Shown here piece after piece: positions 55,081 through 64,000 of a stretch of DNA of 64,000 nt; the stretch's first letter is position 1; every line of letters begins with the position of its first letter. Location: the NCBI GenBank assembly GCA_015056655.1, contig SVFV01000012.1, positions 1-64,000 of the forward strand, given 5' to 3'. The position numbers were made by a program, and so were the translations under genes. This stretch comes from Butyrivibrio sp. GTDB lineage: Bacteria; Bacillota; Clostridia; Lachnospirales; Lachnospiraceae. The notes under the pieces were generated by a model that was given only the letters and a program-made list of their open reading frames with translations, was not told the DNA's origin and searched no databases.

Positions 55081-56181
55081 CTATGTATAAAGTATTTTTA
55101 ACCAACTAAACATTTTATTTCTTGATACTTTCATTACTACAAAAGATAACAAAAAAGCAAATAACAACGTAAAAATAAAAACCAAGCATGAATCTGCCAT
55201 TGACTGATGAATTTTGGAAAACAATCTTTTTATAGCTACATAAATCCAAAAATGAGAAAAATAAATAATTTTACTTATTATCCTTAAGTCCTTATAAATA
55301 TCATTCTCATTCAAGTATAATTCTATAAGAAATAGAAATAGAAAAAGTGTTGCTGGAACTGCAAACAGAAACATTTCATATGCACAAATAAACCCAATAT
55401 ATTGAAGTAATAAAACCTCTGCCAACATTGCAACCATGGACATACAAAAATACTCTATAGCTGTTGTCATCTTTAGTCTAACATTACGCACCGCTAAATA
55501 CATGCCTATAGCAACATATAAAAAACCATCAAAGAGCCCATCTCTGGTTGTTACTATAATGGCTCCAACCCTTTTCAATGCGGTCCATAATTCAGGCCAC
55601 GCTCCCTTTATCGGCAAGATCATACCGTACCAGGATTGCCCCAGTAACCCCATAATATAAAACAGAAATGCAACAAGAACGATGACTTTGGGATGGATAT
55701 CATGAATCAGCATAAAGGATACCAGAATAATTGAGAAAACCAATGCAGGTAAAAACCAAAGATGTATAAAACTCCCTGCAAATATGACATTCCGAATATA
55801 TATTTTAATTGAATGATACCATCCCCATTTGTGACCTAGAAATTCTTCTACAGACAATGGCAAATATATTATTGACCAAATAAAATATTGACGTAGCAAT
55901 CGCTTAATATATGCTACAGAAACTTGCCTTATCTCTCTTTTGTTATACATTTTTCTGTACAAGAAAAAACCTGAAGAGACAAAAAAGAATGGTACCGCAA
56001 TTCGTGCCATGTATTTTTGAATAAAAAAGTTTATAATACCTAAGAACGAGTCTTCATCTACATTTCCTAATGGTTTGACATGAGCTGAAACCACTAACAT
56101 TGCAAATATGACTCTGGCAATATCAATAGCATTATAGTTCTGTTTGCTAGACATCTCTCTCTTAACAAGGTTTTCTTTCAC
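55081..56181 (-). CDS. membrane acyltransferase (family 3, OafA/WecH-like)
   Basis: A 366-residue protein with about ten helices. The opening NAIDIARVIFAMLVVSAHVK carries the catalytic-type His of acyltransferase-3, and RIAVPFFFVSSGFFLYRKM is the second family block. It probably O-acetylates the polysaccharide. Base composition is AT-rich like its neighbours. Confidence 0.88.
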   Translation of the reverse strand: MKENLVKREMSSKQNYNAIDIARVIFAMLVVSAHVKPLGNVDEDSFLGIINFFIQKYMARIAVPFFFVSSGFFLYRKMYNKREIRQVSVAYIKRLLRQYFIWSIIYLPLSVEEFLGHKWGWYHSIKIYIRNVIFAGSFIHLWFLPALVFSIILVSFMLIHDIHPKVIVLVAFLFYIMGLLGQSWYGMILPIKGAWPELWTALKRVGAIIVTTRDGLFDGFLYVAIGMYLAVRNVRLKMTTAIEYFCMSMVAMLAEVLLLQYIGFICAYEMFLFAVPATLFLFLFLIELYLNENDIYKDLRIISKIIYFSHFWIYVAIKRLFSKIHQSMADSCLVFIFTLLFAFLLSFVVMKVSRNKMFSWLKILYT

Positions 56182-56263
56182 ACCATAGTTAATTCCTTCC
56201 TATATTATTTTTTGTTTAATCTCAGTGAAATATGTCTTCAAACATCATTGAAAGCATTCATTT

Positions 56264-57193
56264 CTAATGTAGAACAATATGATATTTCACAAATGTCTCA
56301 AATGCACGTTTTAACTGACTGATACGAGTCTCTTTAAGACTCATTTTTTTGATTTCAATCTCATCTGAAGTATCCTTAGATCGTCTAATAGAATTATTGT
56401 AGATAAAAAAATTATCCCCTACGTCCTGGTCACGACAAAGAATTTTCCTTTTCTGAAGATGTATATACGCCTTTTCTTCAATAGTTGCATCAGCAAAATA
56501 AGCATATAATCTCCCCTTGTTAAATTCTATATTATCAACATCTTTCAATTCTGTATTGATGCGCCCCCCCATAACCATCTTAAACCCATCATAAGGGCTA
56601 ATATCGCCAATACTATCATTAATTTCATAAATCTTCATAGAAGCTCTTTGAACGCGATAAAGTGAATATCTCCCCGTTTCATCAAATCCCCAATTATATG
56701 CACTATTTAGAATTATACTCGCATCCACGTTGCCTCTTATCACTTTGTCCAAGCGAGTATTATTAACTATATCGTCATTTCTATATAGAGTAAGGTGTCC
56801 ATTCAGCAAGAACCTGTCATATTTCTTAATCAAATCATCAGAAAAAAAAGCACTTAAATTTCCCCAGATTATATCAATATCACAATGTCCCCAATAATCA
56901 TAATCCGTAATATAATCATGGAAAATCACTCCATAAAAAGGTCTGAAATCACAAAGCTTATAAGGCTTAATATTGGGCTTTATTTGCACCTTTAACTTTT
57001 CGTTAATTCTATCAGTCAGCGCAGCAAATGAAGTATTTACAATTATTACATTCTCTGGAACAGTATATCTGCTGACACTTTGATCAGTAAAAAGAAGCCA
57101 TGTCCACCCTTTGTTATACGCACATGATAATAAAAAGACATCAAAATAGTTTAAAAAATCACCAAACCAGCATACAATCAAACATTTTTTCAT
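56264..57193 (-). CDS. DUF6625 glycosyltransferase-like protein
   Basis: A 309-residue protein with the DUF6625 pattern: CLIVCWFGDFLNYFDVFLLS, WTWLLFTDQS, KLCDFRPFYGVIFHDYI and GHCDIDIIWGNL, whose Asp-x-Asp is a likely sugar-nucleotide/metal site as in GT-A folds. It is always seen in polysaccharide clusters as far as I know, so a glycosyltransferase is likely. Acceptor and donor are unknown. Confidence 0.75.
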   Translation of the reverse strand: MKKCLIVCWFGDFLNYFDVFLLSCAYNKGWTWLLFTDQSVSRYTVPENVIIVNTSFAALTDRINEKLKVQIKPNIKPYKLCDFRPFYGVIFHDYITDYDYWGHCDIDIIWGNLSAFFSDDLIKKYDRFLLNGHLTLYRNDDIVNNTRLDKVIRGNVDASIILNSAYNWGFDETGRYSLYRVQRASMKIYEINDSIGDISPYDGFKMVMGGRINTELKDVDNIEFNKGRLYAYFADATIEEKAYIHLQKRKILCRDQDVGDNFFIYNNSIRRSKDTSDEIEIKKMSLKETRISQLKRAFETFVKYHIVLH

Positions 57194-57224
57194 CTAATAG
57201 TCTCCCATTATTCTGAGGTGTATT

Positions 57225-58661
57225 CTATCGTCTTTTCACGTTGTTGATTATTGAAACAACGAAATCCTGTTTTAGTAGAATTAGGATAATAACATACATC
57301 AAAAAGAAACCCATTCCTCCCACCACTAGATCTACAACAATATTATAAGAATATATATTTACAATCTGTGCTATAACACATGCTATAATTGTTGCCAATA
57401 GGATCTTAAAAAACTGAATGCCTTTGAATAGTTTAACTGCATATTCTCTGATTAAATATACTTGCACTACAAGTACTACCATCTCTGCCAACACAGTTCC
57501 AGCTGCAGCTCCACTTGCTCCAAACCTTGGAATAAACATTGCATTAAAAATTACATCAATAATTGCCCCACAGATTTCAGAAATCAAAATCCCTTTTTCC
57601 ATCTTCTTAGGCACCATTACTTGAACTCCTGTTATATTTGATATGCCTATAAATACAACAGTAATCAGTATTATTCTCATTGGCACGATTGCGTTATAGA
57701 ATTCTTTTCCACAAAGAATCAAAATACACTGTTTTGCAAAACATACAAAAAAAGCTACCAAAGGAATAGATATTGTCACTGTATAGTTCAATGATTTTTT
57801 ACATAATTTCGAAAAGCCTTGCCAATCCCCTTCACCTTCCATCATTGATAACCTGGGTAGGAGAACACCCCCTAGTGAAGTAACAATAGCTACTATTACC
57901 TTTTTTATCTTAACCGCTGCATCATAATATCCTACATCTTTATCTGTGGTTAGCACTCCCAGCATAATCGTATCAAGATTCATATATACCGTAGTTGCAC
58001 AAGTCATGCCCACAAAAACAAGAATACGACTTATATGTTTTCTTAGTTCCAGCTCACCTACATTAGAAAGAATAATTATTCTTCTTAAGTTTATAAGATT
58101 TAGAACATTAGATGCTGATGAGGCAAATACAGTTAACACACCATATTTAATATAATCATGACTGTCCCTGATTGTTAAAAACATCAATATAATCGCAATC
58201 AATTTAAAGGCAAGTGACCGAATAGTAATATATCTATACTCCTCTAGCCCCCTATATAACCAATCCATTCCAATTGCATTTAACAAAAGCGAAATACTCA
58301 TGAACAGATATAGTGCTTTATCGCCTTGCAATCTCGGTATAAAAAACACAGACAACAAAAAGACGATATAGGTTATTGAACAGGTAACTGTGTTTATTAT
58401 TAAAAGTTCTATAGTTAACTTGCTTAATTTGTCTATATTATTACGTACTCTCGCGCACTCCCTAATACCATAGGTCGGAACTCCTAATTGAGCAAATATA
58501 CCAAAATATGACAATAGCGAGGTTGCAAAACTCACTTTCCCAATGCCAGATGGTCCAATTGTTCTCGTTACATAAGGGTACACTATCATTGGAAAAATCA
58601 ACGATGACAATGTAAGCGCAATATTATATAAATAGTTCTTCTTTATCGACTTTGTACCCAA
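57225..58661 (-). CDS. Wzx-type polysaccharide flippase
   Basis: A 478-residue protein with 12-14 helices of the oligosaccharide-flippase/MVF family (YPYVTRTIGPSGIGKVSFAT, FAQLGVPTYGIRECARVRNN). It moves lipid-linked repeat units across the membrane. The only start that fits is TTG at 58661, overlapping the Wzy gene by 19 bases. Confidence 0.92.
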   Translation of the reverse strand: MGTKSIKKNYLYNIALTLSSLIFPMIVYPYVTRTIGPSGIGKVSFATSLLSYFGIFAQLGVPTYGIRECARVRNNIDKLSKLTIELLIINTVTCSITYIVFLLSVFFIPRLQGDKALYLFMSISLLLNAIGMDWLYRGLEEYRYITIRSLAFKLIAIILMFLTIRDSHDYIKYGVLTVFASSASNVLNLINLRRIIILSNVGELELRKHISRILVFVGMTCATTVYMNLDTIMLGVLTTDKDVGYYDAAVKIKKVIVAIVTSLGGVLLPRLSMMEGEGDWQGFSKLCKKSLNYTVTISIPLVAFFVCFAKQCILILCGKEFYNAIVPMRIILITVVFIGISNITGVQVMVPKKMEKGILISEICGAIIDVIFNAMFIPRFGASGAAAGTVLAEMVVLVVQVYLIREYAVKLFKGIQFFKILLATIIACVIAQIVNIYSYNIVVDLVVGGMGFFLMYVIILILLKQDFVVSIINNVKRR

Positions 58662-59872
58662 ATTGTTTTATCCCTTTTACTAAAATTTACAATACCTGCA
58701 CTGATAAAAAGTACAAAGAAAAGTGTTGCTCCAATTCTTGAAACAGCAAAAATAGTAACCAGTGCAGATATATATATTATCCGATTCGACTTTTCATTAA
58801 TCATCCTACTCAAGCCCAAAAAACCTATGATATACGATGTAATGAAATAAATCCCTCCACTTGCAACTAATGCAGCCATATCAGAGCTTTGCCCATAATT
58901 ACCCGTAGCAATTCTTTGAACTGACATATACTGTTTTGTATAATTTGTAACTCCAAAACCTACTCCAAGCAATGGGTGTCTTCTTAGAACATTCCATGCT
59001 ACTAAGTAATCATCAACACGCACCAAATATGATTGCCCTATTGCAGTCTTTTTACGCATGAATATGATCCATATGGCATAAGCCACAACACCCGCAAGTA
59101 ATACAACAACAAAAAAAGTAATCATTCTTACTTTTTTGGGTAGCCTTCTGTAATTTTTCCAAATAATGCCAAAAACACATATCAGCATTGCAAAATAGCT
59201 TCCAGAAGAAAAAGTTGTCAGTATCGTTACTATAAGTAGTAACATCCTAAAAACATGCTTCTTTCCATGACTTTCTACAATATACAATTCTGTTGCAAGT
59301 GCTACACATAGTATTGCTGCAAAAATTGTAGATTCACTATATATTGCCGCATTTTTGTAATCAAAAACATGACCACCGCTTACTTCAAAATATATTCCAA
59401 AATATGAATCTACGTAACGTGCTGGATTCCAATTGATATAGAACGAGCCAGTAGGGGTAATAATGTGCCAAATAGTAGCAAAACAATAAAAAAACAGTGA
59501 GATCAAAGCAATCGTACATACTGTGTTAATAAATGCTTTCAATATGCATTCCAGCATATTTTCGTTCATATATAACAAGGCAAAAATCAGTATCGGATAA
59601 AGAATATATTTGACCAAATATGTAAATGCATAATCACTAACACTATTACAATAGACTAGTATTGGCACATTAAAGAGCATCCACCCTAATATCAGTTTTA
59701 TTGCACTTCCACTAAGCAAATGTCCTCCAGATGTAATTATCAGTAATAGAGTAAAAAAAATGCATAAGATATCGAAATGGCAATCTATATTCCCAACCTC
59801 ATAAACGCTATGACAATTAAGAAGCAAAAGAACTGTGCATACATAGACCAAAAATTTCTTATAACTAATCAT
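58643..59872 (-). CDS. Wzy-type polysaccharide polymerase
   Basis: A 409-residue membrane protein with about ten helices and a large loop (about 135-175) typical of O-antigen/polysaccharide polymerases; the WNVLRRHPLLGVGFGVTNYT block matches the Wzy-C family. It polymerises repeat units after Wzx flipping. Start ATG shares a base with the stop of the upstream gene (TAATG). Confidence 0.85.
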   Translation of the reverse strand: MISYKKFLVYVCTVLLLLNCHSVYEVGNIDCHFDILCIFFTLLLIITSGGHLLSGSAIKLILGWMLFNVPILVYCNSVSDYAFTYLVKYILYPILIFALLYMNENMLECILKAFINTVCTIALISLFFYCFATIWHIITPTGSFYINWNPARYVDSYFGIYFEVSGGHVFDYKNAAIYSESTIFAAILCVALATELYIVESHGKKHVFRMLLLIVTILTTFSSGSYFAMLICVFGIIWKNYRRLPKKVRMITFFVVVLLAGVVAYAIWIIFMRKKTAIGQSYLVRVDDYLVAWNVLRRHPLLGVGFGVTNYTKQYMSVQRIATGNYGQSSDMAALVASGGIYFITSYIIGFLGLSRMINEKSNRIIYISALVTIFAVSRIGATLFFVLFISAGIVNFSKRDKTIWVQSR

Positions 59873-60900
59873 TATTGCATCCCTATTTCTCTAAGCACCA
59901 TTTTCAAGCTTTCACCATTTATGATTTTCTTTCTTATTTTCAAAACATTTTCTCTCATACAGGAATATTTCTCCTTACTAACACCTTTTATTGTATCTGG
60001 CAATTCACTCAAATCACTTACTACAATTCCTATTTCGTTTTCGATTACATAATTAGAAATTGCTGCTTCGGTCCAGGTTATTACGGGAATACCACATGAA
60101 ATATATAACGATAATTTGTGTGGGTTATTATATTTTAAATACTCCCCATTTTTTCCACCACACGTTCCTATATAATCTCCATCCCAAACCAATCCCCATC
60201 CACTGCTGATACGATAAGGCAAATCCTCTGGCGCAAACGTACCTTTATAGCATACATTTTCCCCTAATATATCCCCCTGAACGCCTTGCCCATACAGCTC
60301 AAACTCTAAGGATTCTATTCTATTCAGTTCATATATGTATCCGCTCTTATCTTTTGTAAGATTACCGGCGACCGCAATCGTATTTATATCACAGCAATTA
60401 GAGTTTTGCTTGTTTCTATCCTCAATCAAATAATCAAATACCATCAATTTCTTTATGTCAGAAGTGCATCCATTGCTTTTAAGTAATTGCTCCATTTGAC
60501 TGTTGTGGCAAATCACATAGTCATATCTGTTAAAACAGCTTATCTCCTTTTCTACCGAAGGCTTACCCAGTCGTACTGATAAAACGTCATGCACAAGAAG
60601 CACAGTTGTAACGCCTTTAATTCTATGGAGAATACAAGCTAGCGTGCTCAGTAAAGAAGAATATTTGAAAGGAATATATGGATGTTGTATTAATACAAAT
60701 GAATTCTGTTCTATATTTGCAATTGAATATGCAAACACTCTTAATAATTTCAAAAAGACAGTAATGCCTGAATCTCCTGGTGAATACAGCACTACTCTCT
60801 TTGCTCCCATTGCATCTAAAATCTGTTCAACATCCTTTCTCGCCTTGCTTCCTGCGTTTTTACCATCTTCTCTATAGTTTTCAGCAAACAAATATTTCAT
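59872..60900 (-). CDS. glycosyltransferase, galactofuranosyltransferase-like
   Basis: A 342-residue protein of the beta-1,6-galactofuranosyltransferase/WbbI-like group: SSGWGLVWDGDYIGTCGGKN, YLKYNNPHKLSLYISCGIPV and the final EIGIVVSDLSELP block. The donor may be UDP-Galf, but other sugars are possible. An intrinsic terminator ends only about 20 bases before its start codon. Confidence 0.82.
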   Translation of the reverse strand: MKYLFAENYREDGKNAGSKARKDVEQILDAMGAKRVVLYSPGDSGITVFLKLLRVFAYSIANIEQNSFVLIQHPYIPFKYSSLLSTLACILHRIKGVTTVLLVHDVLSVRLGKPSVEKEISCFNRYDYVICHNSQMEQLLKSNGCTSDIKKLMVFDYLIEDRNKQNSNCCDINTIAVAGNLTKDKSGYIYELNRIESLEFELYGQGVQGDILGENVCYKGTFAPEDLPYRISSGWGLVWDGDYIGTCGGKNGEYLKYNNPHKLSLYISCGIPVITWTEAAISNYVIENEIGIVVSDLSELPDTIKGVSKEKYSCMRENVLKIRKKIINGESLKMVLREIGMQ

Positions 60901-60919
60901 ACCGCTCCCATCTAATAAG

Positions 60920-60956
60920 AAAAAAAGAGGTTCAAGTACATGTTCCAGAACCTCTT
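60920..60956 (-). terminator. intrinsic terminator inside the polysaccharide cluster
   Basis: On the minus strand AAGAGGTTC pairs perfectly with GAACCTCTT around a 14-base loop, followed by seven T. It lies 107 bases after the GT4 gene and about 20 bases before the next gene. No room is left for a separate promoter between the hairpin and that gene. Confidence 0.88.
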
Positions 60957-61062
60957 CTTACCTATTTTAACTTTTATCTTTCGCGAAAAACACAACTGTC
61001 TTTATCAAACACCGCTTCTGTACATACCACATTTAAAGCAAATCTATGTATTTACGTATAAC

Positions 61063-62043
61063 TTACAATACTTGTATAATTGCATCGATATAATTATCAA
61101 TAAAATACTTACTAGCAGACTTTTCTGAATTCTGTTTGTGTTTGGATAACAGTCCTCTATCCGCTACATAAGCAAGCAGTTTTTCCCTTATTTCATTAGG
61201 AGAATTATTGACCAGATATCCATTATACCCATCTACTACTATTTCAGAGTTGTAACCGTAATCACTGGCAATTATTGAAAGTCCAGCTATCTTCGCCTCA
61301 ATTAGTACCCCAGGTACGCCTTCATGTTTCCAGCTAGTTGGGAGCAACATGATGTCATACTTGGCTAATTCTTCATAGGTTTCTTCACCTTTTCCATTAA
61401 ATTTGCCATGATAATATGCGTTAGGTAAGCCTTCTACAGCATTATTGAAAGAATCATCTATGTCAGGTTTTATATCGCCATAAAAATGAAACTCGATTTC
61501 AGGCATGCTCCTTGCCACATCAATGATTATCATAGCTCCTTTAGCTTTGGATATTGTTGAAAAAAATACGCATTTAACCCTCTCATCCGATCTGTTCAGT
61601 CGGTAATTCTTAGCTGGTCGCTTTCTACAGTTAGGAAACAGCGCAACATTATTGAGCCCTTTTGACTCCAGCTTTCTCAACATACCATTTGTCTCAACAT
61701 ACATCTTCTTATACTGTTTTGCCATTAGCAAAGTATTATCACTCAATTCATCTGCCATAGTTCCGCCCATAACAAAAACAATACTTCTTTCCATGCATTT
61801 TTTCTTTATCATATACAAAATTTTTGTGATGGTTTCCAATTTTCTATTAGACCCAATACCTACGATGAACTGACTGCCAAATAACAATGCTCTGCCTAAG
61901 TAAAGTACATTCTTGATCTTATTTGTGCTTACGTTTCTCTTAAGTACAGCAATTCTACTCAGTTCCTCAAAAATCAATTCATTTTTATTTGTTACACCTC
62001 CATATGGAGGCGGAAAAGATCCTAAGTAATAAAACACTTTCAA
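61063..62043 (-). CDS. glycosyltransferase family 4
   Basis: A 326-residue GT-B glycosyltransferase. The start YLGSFPPPYGGVTNKNELIF is the GT4 N-terminal glycine block, and the C-terminal donor-site block is MLLPTSWKHEGVPGVLIEAKIAG, with the EGVPGVLIEA Glu-x7-Glu motif. It overlaps the CapA gene by four bases. Confidence 0.9.
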   Translation of the reverse strand: MKVFYYLGSFPPPYGGVTNKNELIFEELSRIAVLKRNVSTNKIKNVLYLGRALLFGSQFIVGIGSNRKLETITKILYMIKKKCMERSIVFVMGGTMADELSDNTLLMAKQYKKMYVETNGMLRKLESKGLNNVALFPNCRKRPAKNYRLNRSDERVKCVFFSTISKAKGAMIIIDVARSMPEIEFHFYGDIKPDIDDSFNNAVEGLPNAYYHGKFNGKGEETYEELAKYDIMLLPTSWKHEGVPGVLIEAKIAGLSIIASDYGYNSEIVVDGYNGYLVNNSPNEIREKLLAYVADRGLLSKHKQNSEKSASKYFIDNYIDAIIQVL

Positions 62044-63062
62044 TGCGATTCTCCCTTTATCCCTGTATTTACTAATATCCGTATAATTTTATCCCTAACA
62101 TAAAGCCATGGAAAATGGAGCATATTTATTAGATCTGATTCTGATGAAAATATTGGTAGCAATTTCTTTTTTCTTCTATTTTTCTTGAAATATTTCAAAT
62201 ATTGATTTCTATTATAGTCTGTGTATTCAGCAATGATTTCTTTCTCATCATACAGGTCATTAAAGGAAACTGTAGTCTCTCCATCATACTCATACTGTAA
62301 GAAGGACCATTTTCCTTCATCCAATTGAGCAACCATCTCTTTTTTTGAAATCATTGGGAATCTGAGCTTTCCTCTGAAATATTTTCCATCCGGAAACAAA
62401 AAATTCCCAAGGCTGTATATAATCATTTTGTCATCATAACTCTCAACCTGCTGAACCAAATGAGGATGATGACCAATCACACAATATGCTCCCCATTCTA
62501 TACATCTATGAGCCAACAACCGATGTGCGGGCATTGGTAATATTTCCAATTCGTAGTCCCAATGGAACACAGGTATGATTCTAGCTTTCGGGTATTTGCT
62601 CCGTACATTCTCTATGCAATGTTTAACATTATGAAATGACAACTGATTTATGACTACGCTATTTTTATCTTTCTTTCTGCAGCCTATAACATCCCATCCA
62701 AATCCTAAAAGTGCATATTGATGATTGTCTTCATCAATGATTACTGGTCTCGCAGCTTCAGTTCTACTTCTTCCTGCTCCAAAATATTTTATGTTATTTT
62801 CATTGAGAAGTTTTATGGTGTTCTCATATTCTCCGCCAAAATCATTTACATGATTATTTGCCAAACAAACGGCTTTAATTCCAAGTCTTTTCATCACATC
62901 GATCACATCTACATAATTACAAACCTTATAGGTGTTTAAGGCCGTCTTATCCAAATTTATGAGTCCCTCAAGGTTGCCTATTCCGCACCCCTTAAGTTTT
63001 ACACTTGTCTCAATATTAAATGATACTCCGTATGGAATAGCGATATCCCCGCAAAAAAACAT
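62040..63062 (-). CDS. CapA-family (poly-gamma-glutamate/capsule) metallophosphatase-like protein
   Basis: A 340-residue protein with the PGA_cap/CapA pattern: FCGDIAIPYG (metal Asp) at the start, CLANNHVNDFG (the Asn-His pair), FHWDYELE and VIGHHPHLVQ, and YSLGNFLFP. It has the calcineurin-like metal ligands. No signal peptide is seen, so it may be cytosolic or anchored by another route. In such clusters these proteins modify or release the polymer; the substrate is unknown. Confidence 0.88.
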   Translation of the reverse strand: MFFCGDIAIPYGVSFNIETSVKLKGCGIGNLEGLINLDKTALNTYKVCNYVDVIDVMKRLGIKAVCLANNHVNDFGGEYENTIKLLNENNIKYFGAGRSRTEAARPVIIDEDNHQYALLGFGWDVIGCRKKDKNSVVINQLSFHNVKHCIENVRSKYPKARIIPVFHWDYELEILPMPAHRLLAHRCIEWGAYCVIGHHPHLVQQVESYDDKMIIYSLGNFLFPDGKYFRGKLRFPMISKKEMVAQLDEGKWSFLQYEYDGETTVSFNDLYDEKEIIAEYTDYNRNQYLKYFKKNRRKKKLLPIFSSESDLINMLHFPWLYVRDKIIRILVNTGIKGESH

Positions 63063-63088
63063 TTATGACCTCCTGCTGTGAGCAGAAG

Positions 63089-64000
63089 TCATCCAAAAAT
63101 ATCATCAACCAAGTGCATCAGAACATGTTTCGAATCATATTTTTTGCTGTACTCGAAAGCCGTATTTTTCATCTTCCGTCGCTTTTCCGTGTTGTCGGCA
63201 AGTTCTAAAATATATCTAGCATATTCCTCTATACCATTCACCGGAAATAGTCTACCGTTTTTGTCATTAATAATAACATTCTGAAATGCAGGTAAATCAG
63301 TGGCCAATACAATTATTCCATTTTCAAAGGCATCTAAAAAAATACCTGGAAACCCCTCAGCTTTCCATCTAGTTGGAAAAAGAAGGACATCATATTTTCC
63401 CAAGTAATCATTTATATCGTCTCTCTTAACACTGCCGCAGTATTTCACGTTTTTACCTGAATGGCCGATTATTTCTTCGAAAATGACTTCATACTCTTCC
63501 TTGACAGGCCCGATAATATCTAAAGATATATCATCCCTGTTTTCGAGTTTTTTCATAATCTGTACAGCAGTGTCAATCCCTTTGTTTTCATCTATTCTGG
63601 AAAAAGTACATATTTTTAATTCTGAAGTGTTTTTTTCAGGTATGGCATTTCTATATATCTTCTTAAAATTCGGCATATAATATACCTTATCAAGTCCTAC
63701 TTCCTTGTATTTTTCCAGCATATACATAGTCTCAACATATATTGCCGTAATGGAGTGTTCTAAGAATATATTTACCCTGTTTAAGAATTCATACCTAATT
63801 CCACCAATACAAATCTCATACACTTTTCTTTTGAATATTTTGTTTATCAAATACATGATTGGTAAGAGTCTAAAATAACCGGTGGATGCAAGAATCACTA
63901 TTATATTGTCACAGTTCCGAAATATCTTTATAAGGCTTGCAATAGCTGTACAGATATCCTGCTTTTTCCCTACATCAAGGATATCTATCCAGCTCTGACT
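63089..64000 (-). CDS. glycosyltransferase family 4, N-terminus beyond the window end
   Basis: The GTG at 63898 is not the true start: the frame stays open for 34 more codons to the window end. So this is the C-terminal 300 or so residues of a longer GT4. The donor block VLLFPTRWKAEGFPGIFLDAF is intact, as is the FSRIDENKGIDTAVQIM block. The cluster continues upstream of the window. Confidence 0.9.
   Translation of the reverse strand, partial: SQSWIDILDVGKKQDICTAIASLIKIFRNCDNIIVILASTGYFRLLPIMYLINKIFKRKVYEICIGGIRYEFLNRVNIFLEHSITAIYVETMYMLEKYKEVGLDKVYYMPNFKKIYRNAIPEKNTSELKICTFSRIDENKGIDTAVQIMKKLENRDDISLDIIGPVKEEYEVIFEEIIGHSGKNVKYCGSVKRDDINDYLGKYDVLLFPTRWKAEGFPGIFLDAFENGIIVLATDLPAFQNVIINDKNGRLFPVNGIEEYARYILELADNTEKRRKMKNTAFEYSKKYDSKHVLMHLVDDIFG

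Overview
The window looks like chromosome from an anaerobic Clostridia-type Firmicute, most likely Lachnospiraceae (Butyrivibrio/Pseudobutyrivibrio-like). This is inferred from the moderate-to-low GC, the strong GGAGG ribosome sites, the signal-peptide-free GH5 and GH20 enzymes, the CUT1 sugar transporter without its own ATPase, and the lipoprotein styles. No rRNA, tRNA, CRISPR array or complete insertion sequence was seen.

The most notable region is 3.4-25.7 kb, all on the minus strand: an organosulfur scavenging super-locus built around a nitrogenase-like enzyme. Intrinsic terminators split it into four transcription units. Unit 1 (25712-20368) is an M28-like protein lacking several metal ligands plus an OppBCDF-type transporter. 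Unit 2 (20218-18370) is a 52-residue YezD/DUF2292 protein and a family-5 solute-binding protein. Unit 3 (18212-11474) is a second family-5 binding protein followed by NifD-, NifK-, NifX-, NifB- and NifH-like proteins. Unit 4 (11316-3431) is a taurine:pyruvate-aminotransferase-like enzyme, O-acetylhomoserine sulfhydrylase (MetY) and a TauABC/SsuABC-type importer, with a DUF4418-FtsX-LolD trio embedded. There are no nifE, nifN or nifV genes here. The best hypothesis is a methylthio-alkane-reductase-like (Mar) system: imported organosulfur compounds are reductively cleaved at C-S and the released (methyl)thiol is captured by MetY to make methionine or homocysteine. Function is inferred; the protein families and metal ligands are visible in the sequence.

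Flanking regions: 0.1-3.3 kb has a GH5 glucanase divergent from an AraC regulator, a LURP-one protein and a cysteine hydrolase. 25.9-37 kb has an internally deleted MATE remnant, xpt, a Tudor-like protein, a ferredoxin-type aldo/keto reductase, a MATE exporter, a binding-protein/chemoreceptor pair, a TPR/OB-like pair, a membrane protein and a second MetY. 37-45 kb is an aminosugar/glycan locus (GH20, CUT1 permeases and binding protein, AraC regulator, SGNH hydrolase, acyltransferase). 45-51.6 kb holds a MATE exporter, a GGDEF protein and a heterodimeric ABC exporter with a terminator-like hairpin in its leader.

51.7-53.9 kb is a small decaying repeat region: an intact Rpn/PD-(D/E)XK nuclease-family gene, a degenerate second copy produced by short-repeat deletions, and opposite-strand remnants of another family member. 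53.9-64 kb is an AT-rich extracellular polysaccharide cluster (glycosyltransferases, CapA, Wzy, Wzx, DUF6625, acyltransferase, WecB) that continues beyond the window end and contains an internal intrinsic terminator just before the Wzy/Wzx part.
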